The notes: generated by a model not told the origin, from the letters alone. 6,680 nucleotides of DNA from Pseudomonadota bacterium (GCA_023390415.1 JAEWCW010000099.1:1-6680); one strand, 5' to 3'. Shown: positions 1-4,264, numbered from the stretch's first letter. Numbers and translations are program-made.

Positions 1-192
1 CAATTGAAGCGCGGCCGCCGCTACGCGATCCTGATCGCCTTCGTCCTCGCAGCGGTGCTGACGCCGCCGGACGTCCTCTCCCAGTTCCTGCTCGCGATCC
101 CGCTCATCGCCCTCTACGAGGTCTCGCTGGTCGCGATCTGGTTTACCGAGCGCAAGCGCGCCAAGGCGGCCAAGGCTCAATCCGCGGCCTGA
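1..192 (+). CDS. tatC: Sec-independent (twin-arginine) translocase subunit TatC, C-terminal fragment
   Basis: This is the 3' end of a gene that begins left of the window; the frame is open from the first base and stops with TGA at 190-192. TatC is the multi-spanning inner-membrane receptor of the Tat pathway, which exports folded proteins carrying twin-arginine signal peptides. The visible 60-odd residues contain the family's C-terminal signature: LKRGRRYAI, then the helix with AAVLTPPDVLSQ, then the last helix (AIPLIALYEVSLVAIWF) and a basic, Ala-rich cytoplasmic tail (ERKRAKAAKA). The TPPD..SQ segment between the last two helices is highly characteristic of TatC. tatA and tatB would be expected just upstream. 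A G+C-rich six-pair hairpin (183-199) overlaps the stop and a T-rich run follows at 211-220, but the spacing is too long for a confident terminator. Confidence 0.9.
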   Translation, partial: QLKRGRRYAILIAFVLAAVLTPPDVLSQFLLAIPLIALYEVSLVAIWFTERKRAKAAKAQSAA

Positions 193-225
193 TGCCGCGC
201 TGCAACATGGTTATTTTTTTCGGCG

Positions 226-245
226 AAGTGCGGGCTTGCGCACTT
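226..245 (+). other. Hairpin between tatC and the membrane protein gene
   Basis: AAGTGCG at 226-232 pairs with CGCACTT at 239-245 across a six-base loop. The flanking CGG (221-223) and CCG (248-250) can extend the stem past an internal loop. It follows a TTATTTTTTT run (211-220) rather than preceding one, so it is not a standard terminator. It may trim or protect the tatC transcript end, or shape the leader of the next gene. Confidence 0.35.
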
Positions 246-278
246 TTCCGAAAGGATCGGGCTGCTAGTTTCCAGCCC

Positions 279-752
279 ATGACGCGCGTCGACAACCTGT
301 TGATCGAAAAGATCTTCTCGCCCGCCGCAGGCTGGCTCGAGCACCGGCTGGGGCTCGGCCAGTGGCGGATCGCACTTGAGTGCCTGAACGGCCATGTCGC
401 CTTCTATCTGGCGGCAACGGCGCTCGCCATTGCCGGCAAGAGCATGGGCGACGCGATCTTCGCGGATCTCCTGGCGGCGCTGGCGTGGCTCGGGATCATG
501 ACTTTGGTGCGCCGCGCCGCGCACCGCCAGGCCGGCTCCTCGCAGGGCGTCCAGACCGCGCGGCTGGGCGAATGGCACTTCCGCGCCATCTTCCTGGTCA
601 TGCTGCCGGTCAGCCTCTGCTACGTGCGCGACCTCTCCAGCTTCTTCTACACGGCCTCGCTCGCGCTGCTCGTCGCGCATCTCTATTTCAAGGCCTGCGA
701 TTCCCCGCCGCCCGAGCCGAAAATGAAGCGCGCATTCGTTTCGGCGCATTAA
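279..752 (+). CDS. Four-helix inner-membrane protein of unknown function
   Basis: I do not recognise this family. From the ATG at 279 it is 157 residues. Four hydrophobic segments are visible at roughly 38-53 (VAFYLAATALAIAG), 60-77 (FADLLAALAWLGIMTLV), 102-116 (RAIFLVMLPVSLCYV) and 122-138 (FFYTASLALLVAHLYF). The loop between helices 2 and 3 is basic and the tail is polar and proline-rich, so it should be a small inner-membrane protein. The start is uncertain. The frame is open back to an ATG at 192 that overlaps the tatC stop, but the extra 29 residues (MPRCNMVIFFGEV...) look unlike a conserved N terminus. Neither start has a good Shine-Dalgarno; an AAGGA at 252-256 is about 22 bases from the ATG at 279. 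It follows tatC in the same direction and could be cotranscribed with it. Confidence 0.65.
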   Translation: MTRVDNLLIEKIFSPAAGWLEHRLGLGQWRIALECLNGHVAFYLAATALAIAGKSMGDAIFADLLAALAWLGIMTLVRRAAHRQAGSSQGVQTARLGEWHFRAIFLVMLPVSLCYVRDLSSFFYTASLALLVAHLYFKACDSPPPEPKMKRAFVSAH

Positions 753-753
753 G

Positions 754-779
754 GGAACCGTCGATAGGGCCAGTGCGTC
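754..779 (+). promoter_or_regulatory. Probable sigma-EcfG promoter of the GlsB-like gene
   Basis: GGAAC at 754-758 is followed by a 17-base spacer and CGTC at 776-779. The alphaproteobacterial general stress consensus is GGAAC-N16/17-CGTT, so the -35 is perfect and only the last -10 base differs. The expected start near 786 leaves a leader of about 45 bases before the ATG at 832. YeaQ/GlsB-type small membrane proteins are commonly stress-induced, which agrees with this reading (inference). Confidence 0.6.
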
Positions 780-831
780 TTGGATTCGAACCCGGATCGC
801 GGAGGATTTCGGGAACATCCAGGAGTAAGCC

Positions 832-1104
832 ATGGGTCTCATCGTCGCATTGATCATCGGGGGCATCATCGGCTGGCTGGCGAGCATCGTGATGCGCCGC
901 GACGCTCAGCAGGGCATCCTGCTCAACATCGTCGTCGGAATCGTCGGCTCGCTGCTCGGCAGCTTCCTGCTCGGCGGATTCTTCGGCGCCGACGGCAGCA
1001 TCATCAACAGCCCGCTCGATGGCGGCACTCTGCTGGCGGCTTTCGTCGGCGCGCTGCTGCTGCTCGCGATCGTCAACCTCTTCACCCGGCGCACCGTGCG
1101 CTAA
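832..1104 (+). CDS. GlsB/YeaQ/YmgE family stress-response membrane protein
   Basis: A 90-residue, very hydrophobic protein with the layout of the transglycosylase-associated/GlsB-YeaQ-YmgE family (usual length 80-95). Three membrane segments are seen, at about 2-20, 29-51 and 66-84. Helix 1 carries the glycine-rich IIGGIIGWLAS motif, helix 2 has NIVVGIVGSLLGSFLLGG, and a polar DGSIINSPLDGG loop precedes helix 3. The molecular function of the family is not settled; members are induced by general or acid stress. The start at 832 is well supported by AGGAG at 821-825, six bases upstream. A sigma-EcfG-like promoter lies at 754-779 and a strong terminator directly downstream, so it is probably transcribed alone as a member of the regulon controlled by phyR and nepR at the right end of this window. 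Confidence 0.9.
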   Translation: MGLIVALIIGGIIGWLASIVMRRDAQQGILLNIVVGIVGSLLGSFLLGGFFGADGSIINSPLDGGTLLAAFVGALLLLAIVNLFTRRTVR

Positions 1105-1120
1105 GGCGAAGGCAAGGCGG

Positions 1121-1155
1121 CGGCCCGCGGGCGTTCCGGCGCCCGCGGGCCGTTT
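1121..1155 (+). terminator. Intrinsic terminator after the GlsB-like gene
   Basis: A perfect 13-pair G+C stem (1121-1133 with 1140-1152) closes a six-base loop, TTCCGG, and is followed by TTT at 1153-1155. The T tract is short, but the stem is very stable and sits 17 bases after the stop codon. Confidence 0.75.
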
Positions 1156-1191
1156 CGCATCCGGCTTTTATCGCTACGCCCGCGAAACGAT

Positions 1192-1203
1192 CGGAGCGCT
1201 CCG
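1192..1203. promoter_or_regulatory. Perfect 12-base palindrome upstream of the DUF6894 gene
   Basis: CGGAGCGCTCCG is an exact palindrome ending 21 bases before the ATG at 1225. It could be a dimeric repressor site or part of the leader. No regulator is identified and a chance palindrome cannot be excluded in such G+C-rich DNA. Confidence 0.25.
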
Positions 1204-1224
1204 CAAGGTCGGGGCGTTTGATCC

Positions 1225-1455
1225 ATGATGGGCACCTATTACTTCAACGTGCATTGCGACGGCTTCGAGCTCACCGACATTGTCGGCGAAGTTCTTCCCG
1301 GCGTCGACGAGGCGCGCGCGGAAGCCTGCCGAACGGCGCGGGCGCTGATCCAGGACGAGATGCTCAACGGTCGAATGCCGCAAGGCTGGATCGAGGTGGA
1401 GGACGAGGAGCATCGGCCGGTGATGGTCGTGCCCTTGAGGGATGCCGCCTCCTGA
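1225..1455 (+). CDS. DUF6894 family small protein
   Basis: A 76-residue protein with the features of DUF6894, small proteins abundant in rhizobia and sphingomonads. The N terminus YYFNVHCDGFELTDIVGEVLPGVDEARAEA matches the family pattern of an aromatic strand, an acidic turn and a conserved helix (EAxxxARxL). A C-terminal strand pair (WIEVEDEEHRPVMVVPLRDA) follows. The function is unknown. Two ATGs in tandem (1225, 1228) could serve as start; family members typically begin a few residues before the YYF strand, so either fits. The Shine-Dalgarno is weak (GGGG at 1211-1214). No sigma-EcfG pattern is seen upstream; transcription may come from its own promoter after the terminator at 1121-1155. 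Confidence 0.8.
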   Translation: MMGTYYFNVHCDGFELTDIVGEVLPGVDEARAEACRTARALIQDEMLNGRMPQGWIEVEDEEHRPVMVVPLRDAAS

Positions 1456-1499
1456 GCTAGAGGCGCGCGGACGATTCGTGGCCTCGTCCCAGGCTGGGC

Positions 1500-1524
1500 G
1501 GAATCCCGCCAGCTTATCCCCGTT
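1500..1524 (+). promoter_or_regulatory. Possible sigma-EcfG promoter for the structured RNA
   Basis: GGAAT at 1500-1504, a 16-base spacer and CGTT at 1521-1524 differ from GGAAC-N16-CGTT at a single position, the last base of the -35. It points toward the structured region that begins about 130 bases downstream. The match overlaps a hairpin-forming repeat (1494-1512) and the TTATCC array, so it may be coincidental. A competing housekeeping -10, TAGAAT at 1553-1558, has no clear -35. Confidence 0.35.
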
Positions 1525-1540
1525 ATCCTCGTTATCCACA
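1514..1540 (+). repeat. Three tandem TTATCC 9-mers, the last a perfect DnaA box
   Basis: TTATCCCCG (1514-1522), TTATCCTCG (1523-1531) and TTATCCACA (1532-1540) follow each other with no spacer. The third equals the consensus DnaA box TTATCCACA; the first two share its TTATCC core. No AT-rich unwinding region or further DnaA boxes are seen nearby, so a replication origin is not claimed. DnaA-linked transcription control or a small tandem repeat remain possible. Confidence 0.55.
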
Positions 1541-1649
1541 GGCTCAATAGCGTAGAATCCGCTTTTCCGAATCGGGAGCGTCGCGCATGTTGGTCCTGCA
1601 GCCGGACAGGGCGGTTTTCCGGAAACGGAATTCTGGTTTGCCGGATGTG

Positions 1650-2127
1650 ACCACCGCGGAAGCGGCGGACCTCCGCAAGGAGGATCGTTCGAAGAAGCGA
1701 CTGGTCGGGCACCTAGATCGAAGAAGCGCGAGGCAGAGGCGAAAGCCCGAGCCGACCCCACTTTCGAAACAGTGTCCAGCGTTTCTCTGAGACTTCGGTC
1801 GAAGGGTGCGCAAATGGGAGGCCGCTGGAGTTCGCTCCAGTGGTTAACCGAAGGAAGGCAGGTCGAGGTTCGCCTCGAACTCTCTTCCGGAGATCCGGCA
1901 GGTTCGCCTGGCGGTGATCCAAAGGGACCCGAGAAGTTCGCTTCACGGGCCACCCTGGCGGACCGGAGAAGCTTCGGCTTCGAAGGAATGCCAAAAGGGA
2001 ACCGACCGGGGCCGCAAGGCCTCGGCCGGAACCCGCTCCAAGGAACGGCGCCTCGCCCTCACCGGCTTGGCGTTCCAGACCGCGGACAGTGGGGGCTGGC
2101 AGCGATGCCAGCCCCCATTCGCGTTTT
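1650..2127 (+). ncRNA. Candidate large structured non-coding RNA with serial tetraloop hairpins
   Basis: No convincing protein gene is present, but hairpins follow one another and their loops are canonical RNA tetraloops only when read on this strand. They are: CCGC/GCGG around GGAA (1654-1665); CCTCC/GGAGG around GCAA (1670-1683); GGC/GCC around GAAA (1738-1747) with outer GGC/GCC (1732-1734, 1751-1753); GAC/GTC around TTCG (1791-1800); a ten-pair stem with two G-U pairs around TTCG (1821-1844); six pairs around TTCG (1863-1878); CAGG/CCTG around TTCG (1899-1910) extended past one mismatch; eight pairs with an A-A mismatch around TTCG (1928-1949); GAAGC/GCTTC around TTCG (1968-1981); eight pairs around GCAA (2006-2025); and the 3' hairpin around GCGA (2091-2116). 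The linkers are purine-rich, with repeated AAGGGA or AAGGAA. It does not show the conserved boxes of RNase P RNA, tmRNA or SRP RNA that I know. The true 5' end is probably between 1531 and 1600. The assignment rests on fold alone. Confidence 0.6.
2088..2127 (+). terminator. Terminator-like hairpin ending the structured RNA
   Basis: An 11-pair perfect stem (2091-2101 with 2106-2116) is capped by a GCGA tetraloop, and three more pairs are possible at its base (2088-2090 with 2117-2119). TTTT at 2124-2127 follows after a seven-base gap, so termination may be less efficient than with an immediate U tract. Confidence 0.6.
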
Positions 2128-2130
2128 ACG

Positions 2131-2163
2131 GGGGGAGACCGCGCGGTTGGGGGAGACCGCGCG
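2131..2163 (+). repeat. Two direct copies of a 15-base G-rich repeat
   Basis: GGGGGAGACCGCGCG occurs at 2131-2145 and again at 2149-2163, a period of 18 bases. GGAGA of the second copy can also pair with TCTCC (2170s), giving an alternative hairpin. It lies just past the structured RNA. Function is unknown; it may be a protein-binding array or remnant duplication. Confidence 0.5.
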
Positions 2164-2250
2164 CGCTCTCTCCGACATGCGCACCCTTCCCCCGTGTGAG
2201 ACGCTGCTCGAACGCTGCAAAGCGCGCACCGGATCTCTCGCTCCCCGTCA

Positions 2251-2310
2251 CCCTGGACATGGTTCGAGGGCCGTGCCCCCCTACTCGGAATGCTGAAACA
2301 CGTTCAGCAT
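2251..2310. repeat. REP-like palindromic intergenic repeats (one degenerate, one intact)
   Basis: ATGCTGAA (2290-2297) and TTCAGCAT (2303-2310) form a perfect eight-pair palindrome around five bases. It resembles the dispersed tgctgaa...ttcagca palindromes that I know from sphingomonad intergenic regions. A degenerate relative with CCCTGGA and TTCGAGGG arms lies at 2251-2270. Such units are typically found between genes; they may act as transcript-end stabilisers or be remnants of REP mobilisation. The stretch 2164-2250 between the repeats shows nothing else I can support. Confidence 0.55.
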
Positions 2311-2340
2311 GACGGTCCGCGAGTGACGGCCCGAGCAGCT

Positions 2341-3204
2341 TCAGGCGGCAGTTCGGAAGGGCTCTTCTCGGCGGCCGGCCTCGGCCAGCCAGGCGCGCGG
2401 CGCCTTGCCGTAGTGACGGCGGAAGGCGTGGCAGAGGGCAACCGAATCCGAATAGCCGGCGAGCTCGGCGGCCTCCGCGATCGTCCCTTCCTCGCGCTCC
2501 AGATAGCGCGCTGCACGCTCCAGCCGGAGGGTGCGGTGATAGGCGATGGGCGGCTTGCCGAAGGCGAGCCGGAAATAGCGCGCCAGGTGGAATTGCGAGA
2601 GACTGGCGATCGCCGCCAGCTCGCCGAGGCTGACGTTGCGGTCGTCATAGGCGTGGAGATAGCCCCGCGCCCGCTCCAGCCGCTGGAACAATGAGCGGCG
2701 GGTCGAAGCCTTGACCAGCGAAAGCGCCTCGATCGCCGCGCGGCTCCGGCCGAGCGGCTCGCCGAGCGCGGCATCGGCGCCGCAGATAATCTCCCGGGCG
2801 AGGGCCTCTCCGCGCGCCGGGTTGCGGGCGATCGTGCGCGCATAGCGGTCCAGCGCGCGGCCCATCTCGCTGCCGTGGGTCGAGAGGACGAGGGAGCGAC
2901 CGAACACCGGATCGTGGCCGTCCGTCTCCGGCGCCCCGGCCCAGTCTCGCGGCAGAGCGAGGCAGAGGCCGAGAGTCTCGACCCGGTTGGTCCCGATGCA
3001 GTGGTCGCCCGCGCCGAGATAGAGGAACTGGCCGGGAACGACACGAATGTCGCGGCCGTCGATCGTGTAGATCTCCTCCCCGTCCAGAACCAGCTTGAGC
3101 GAGGGGGCGTGGGCGGCGATGGTCGTGCGCCCGGGACCGAGGCGGGAGAGGATGAGACGGCCGCCGGGCGCGGGCGCGCGCGGCACCTCGCCATGCTGCT
3201 CCAT
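2341..3204 (-). CDS. AraC family transcriptional regulator
   Basis: A 287-residue DNA-binding regulator. Residues about 15-110 look like a cupin-type sensor domain (HAPSLKLVLDGEEIYTIDGRDIRVVPGQFLYLGAGDHC). Residues about 175-275 are the AraC/XylS DNA-binding domain with two helix-turn-helix units: SLGELAAIASLSQFHLARYF (192-211), followed by FGKPP, and TIAEAAELAGYSDSVALCHAF (241-261), followed by RRHYGKAPRAW, the family signature. The ligand is unknown. The ATG at 3204 gives a normal N terminus (MEQHGEVPRAPAP). A GTG at 3225 with GGGGAG eight bases upstream is a serious alternative start and would add seven residues. The frame stays open further upstream, but that would run into the divergent gene. 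It is transcribed away from the UrcA gene, and the shared 220-base intergenic region contains palindromes, so it may regulate itself or its neighbour. Confidence 0.9.
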   Translation of the reverse strand: MEQHGEVPRAPAPGGRLILSRLGPGRTTIAAHAPSLKLVLDGEEIYTIDGRDIRVVPGQFLYLGAGDHCIGTNRVETLGLCLALPRDWAGAPETDGHDPVFGRSLVLSTHGSEMGRALDRYARTIARNPARGEALAREIICGADAALGEPLGRSRAAIEALSLVKASTRRSLFQRLERARGYLHAYDDRNVSLGELAAIASLSQFHLARYFRLAFGKPPIAYHRTLRLERAARYLEREEGTIAEAAELAGYSDSVALCHAFRRHYGKAPRAWLAEAGRREEPFRTAA

Positions 3205-3301
3205 CACCGAAAAGGCGCTCCCCACTCGCTCTTCTCCCCGTCTTTTCCGGAAGTTAGCCACGCTCCACCTGAACGGCAGCTTACAAAAGCGCCCGCCGGC
3301 C

Positions 3302-3315
3302 GCGACATTTGTCGC
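3302..3315. promoter_or_regulatory. Inverted repeat in the araC-type/UrcA divergent intergenic region
   Basis: GCGACA (3302-3307) and TGTCGC (3310-3315) form a six-base inverted repeat with a TT centre, about 100 bases from each start codon. This is a plausible operator for a dimeric regulator. It is not an obvious AraC-type site, since those are usually direct repeats. Confidence 0.3.
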
Positions 3316-3378
3316 AAAGACGCAAGAGCGATCAATCTTAAGCGCAATCCCGATCATCGCCGTGCCGGGCGAGGACTG

Positions 3379-3412
3379 CGAGCCTGGGCTCGACAGGGGA
3401 GACTGAGGTCTC
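3379..3412 (+). promoter_or_regulatory. Two small hairpins in the UrcA gene leader
   Basis: CGAGCC/GGCTCG (3379-3392, TG centre) and GAGAC/GTCTC (3399-3412, TGAG loop) lie just before the Shine-Dalgarno GGGAG at 3413-3417. They could influence translation initiation of the gene starting at 3424 or form a protein site in the DNA. Confidence 0.3.
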
Positions 3413-3423
3413 GGGAGACGTGT

Positions 3424-3750
3424 ATGAAAGCGCTCGTTGTTGCCGCCGCCCTGATCGGGGCTGCACCCGCCATCGCCCAGGTCGATGCCGACCAGGTCGA
3501 AAGCGTCGAGGTGCGGATCGGTGATCTCGACCTCAGCCGTGCGTCCGACACGCAACGGCTGGACCGCCGGCTGGGGATTGCCGTCCGCCGGGTGTGCGGC
3601 CCCCCCGAATCCGCGTCCCTCGAGGCGCGCCGTGCGGTTTCCGCCTGCCGCGAAGAGGCGGCTGCGCGGGTCGCCCCTCAGCGCGATGCGGCACTTGCCG
3701 AGGCACGGCGCGCGGACCGTACGAGGCTCGCCCTCATCGTCCGCCGCTGA
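3424..3750 (+). CDS. UrcA family secreted protein
   Basis: A 108-residue protein with an N-terminal signal peptide (MKALVVAAALIGAAPAIA, likely cut near residue 18), so it should be periplasmic. The body has the UrcA pattern: a strand with SVEVRIGDLDLSRASD (27-42), a helix with LDRRLGIAVRRVCG (46-59) containing a cysteine at 58, then a second cysteine in AVSACREEAAARV (71-83). The pair C58/C75 probably forms a disulphide. UrcA proteins are common in sphingomonads and caulobacters and have no established function. The start at 3424 is supported by GGGAG at 3413-3417, six bases away, and by the signal peptide beginning there. It is divergent from the AraC-type regulator and followed by its own terminator. 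Confidence 0.85.
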   Translation: MKALVVAAALIGAAPAIAQVDADQVESVEVRIGDLDLSRASDTQRLDRRLGIAVRRVCGPPESASLEARRAVSACREEAAARVAPQRDAALAEARRADRTRLALIVRR

Positions 3751-3756
3751 GCGGGG

Positions 3757-3791
3757 CGCCGGCGGCCATCAGGCGCGGTCGCCGGCGTTTT
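3757..3791 (+). terminator. Intrinsic terminator of the UrcA gene
   Basis: CGCCGGCG at 3757-3764 pairs with CGCCGGCG at 3780-3787 and is followed by TTTT (3788-3791), six bases after the stop codon. The loop of 15 bases may contain further pairs. Confidence 0.7.
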
Positions 3792-3794
3792 CCC

Positions 3795-3820
3795 AAAAAA
3801 GACGCCGCCCGAAGGCGGCG
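3795..3820 (-). terminator. Intrinsic terminator of the lipoprotein gene
   Basis: Read leftward, CGCCGCC (3820-3814), a TTCG tetraloop and GGCGGCG (3809-3803) form a very stable stem, followed by TC and TTTTTT (3800-3795). It is a textbook terminator 30 bases past the lipoprotein stop and lies immediately beside the terminator of the convergent UrcA gene. Confidence 0.9.
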
Positions 3821-3850
3821 CATGTTTCGGTCAGGTCCGGCTTGGCCGGA

Positions 3851-3982
3851 TCAGCAATTGTTGTCGACGCCGTCCGCGCAGTCAGTGACGGATTCGACGT
3901 CATGGGCCGCGCCGCGGACCGTGTTGCAGGCGGAAAGCGCCAGTCCGCTGGTCAGCGCGATCGTCAAAAGCAGCTTCTTCAT
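3851..3982 (-). CDS. Entericidin-like small lipoprotein
   Basis: A 43-residue prolipoprotein. MKKLLLTIALTSGLALSAC is a lipoprotein signal with a clean lipobox (LSAC, residues 16-19), so signal peptidase II would leave lipidated Cys19 and a mature peptide of only 25 residues. CNTVRGAAHDVES is the hallmark of entericidin A/B-type peptides (CNTVxGxGxDVxxxG). The C terminus is unusual in carrying two more cysteines (DCADGVDNNC, residues 35 and 43), which could form a disulphide. In enterics the entericidins are a stationary-phase toxin/antidote pair; here only one peptide is present and the role is unknown. The start is fixed by the signal peptide and by AGGAG (plus-strand 3990-3994) seven bases upstream. 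A sigma-EcfG-like promoter lies at 4040-4064 and a strong terminator follows. Confidence 0.85.
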   Translation of the reverse strand: MKKLLLTIALTSGLALSACNTVRGAAHDVESVTDCADGVDNNC

Positions 3983-4039
3983 GGTCAGTCTCCTGAGCCC
4001 GCTCCGGGCAGCACAAGCGCCGGAGCCGATGCACGGAAA

Positions 4040-4064
4040 AATGCGCGCCCGCTGCTTCGGTTCC
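4040..4064 (-). promoter_or_regulatory. Probable sigma-EcfG promoter of the lipoprotein gene
   Basis: Read leftward: GGAAC (4064-4060), a 16-base spacer, CATT (4043-4040). The -35 is perfect and the -10 has one difference from CGTT. The predicted start near 4033 leaves a leader of about 50 bases before the lipoprotein ATG. Small entericidin-type lipoproteins are plausible general stress targets. Confidence 0.5.
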
Positions 4065-4117
4065 GGCGGAACGCCAAGGCGCGGGCAGCGCGCGGCGGAA
4101 TGAAATGGGGGGAGCCC

Positions 4118-4222
4118 AGACAAAGTTGAGCCCGGAGGCGCTACCGGGGGGGGGGGAGGTTAGCGCGTCCGGGCTCATGTTCTGGATAGCGAGAGCGGGG
4201 GGGCAAAAGGTCACTATCCGAA
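4118..4222 (-). ncRNA. Candidate sigma-EcfG-dependent sRNA with two C-rich hairpin loops
   Basis: A perfect general stress promoter (4229-4253) reads leftward with a predicted start near 4222, yet no plausible protein start follows before the lipoprotein gene 240 bases away, which has its own promoter. The predicted transcript folds into two hairpins. The first (4222-4180) pairs TTCGGATAG with CTATCC-A-GAA (one bulged A) and carries a run of seven C in its loop. The second (4176-4128) is an imperfect stem of 17 pairs, with one G-G mismatch on the plus strand (C-C in the RNA) and one bulge; its loop is a U or A-flanked run of 11 C next to ACCTCC. The second hairpin is followed by AACTTTG, which is a poor U tract, so the 3' end is uncertain and could be made by processing. 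The design resembles GsrN of Caulobacter, a sigma-T-dependent sRNA with a C-rich target loop, and the C-loop stress sRNAs of Rhodobacter. Homology to either is not shown. Confidence 0.55.
4146..4156. repeat. Homopolymer of 11 G (C on the transcribed strand)
   Basis: Eleven consecutive G form the loop of the long inverted repeat 4128-4176. A second run of seven G is at 4197-4203 in the loop of the neighbouring hairpin. Tracts of this length are prone to slippage and to sequencing error, so the exact count should be treated with care. Confidence 0.9.
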
Positions 4223-4228
4223 CTGCTC

Positions 4229-4253
4229 AACGAGGAAGCAGCCGGGCGGTTCC
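4229..4253 (-). promoter_or_regulatory. Perfect sigma-EcfG promoter pattern reading leftward
   Basis: On the minus strand GGAAC (4253-4249), exactly 16 bases, then CGTT (4232-4229). This is a full match to GGAAC-N16/17-CGTT and the best one in the window. The expected start about seven bases downstream coincides with the 5' foot of the first hairpin of the candidate sRNA. Confidence 0.7.
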
Positions 4254-4264
4254 GCGGCGCGGCC

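Noticed and set aside
1500..1560. Chromosomal replication origin at the DnaA box array
   Set aside because: There is only one perfect box, with no AT-rich unwinding element and no origin-associated genes nearby.
1587..1790. A 67-residue basic frame starting at ATG 1587 with GGGAG eight bases upstream
   Set aside because: The ribosome binding site is acceptable, but the composition (Arg/Lys/Pro-rich, no recognisable motif) looks like a chance frame, and it runs across several tetraloop hairpins of the structured RNA. Kept only as a remote dual-function possibility.
1650..2127. Assignment of the structured RNA to RNase P RNA, tmRNA or SRP RNA
   Set aside because: None of the conserved boxes of these RNAs that I know (for example the GAGGAAAGTCC region of RNase P RNA, or an alpha-type tmRNA tag frame) is present.
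1772..2312. Long open frames on both strands across the structured region (for example GTG 1772 to 2296, and leftward from 1953)
   Set aside because: Open frames are expected in DNA this G+C-rich. Products are low-complexity, lack domains and have no ribosome binding sites, and the hairpin structure explains the sequence better.
2875..3750. Extended plus-strand frame starting inside the AraC-type gene and ending with the UrcA protein
   Set aside because: Only the part from ATG 3424 has a ribosome binding site and a signal peptide; the upstream part is antisense to the AraC-type regulator.
3900..4214. Leftward 104-codon frame beginning just after the perfect EcfG promoter
   Set aside because: Its position after the promoter was tempting, but it has no ribosome binding site, reads through the G-tract repeat and overlaps the lipoprotein gene in another frame, with an unstructured composition.
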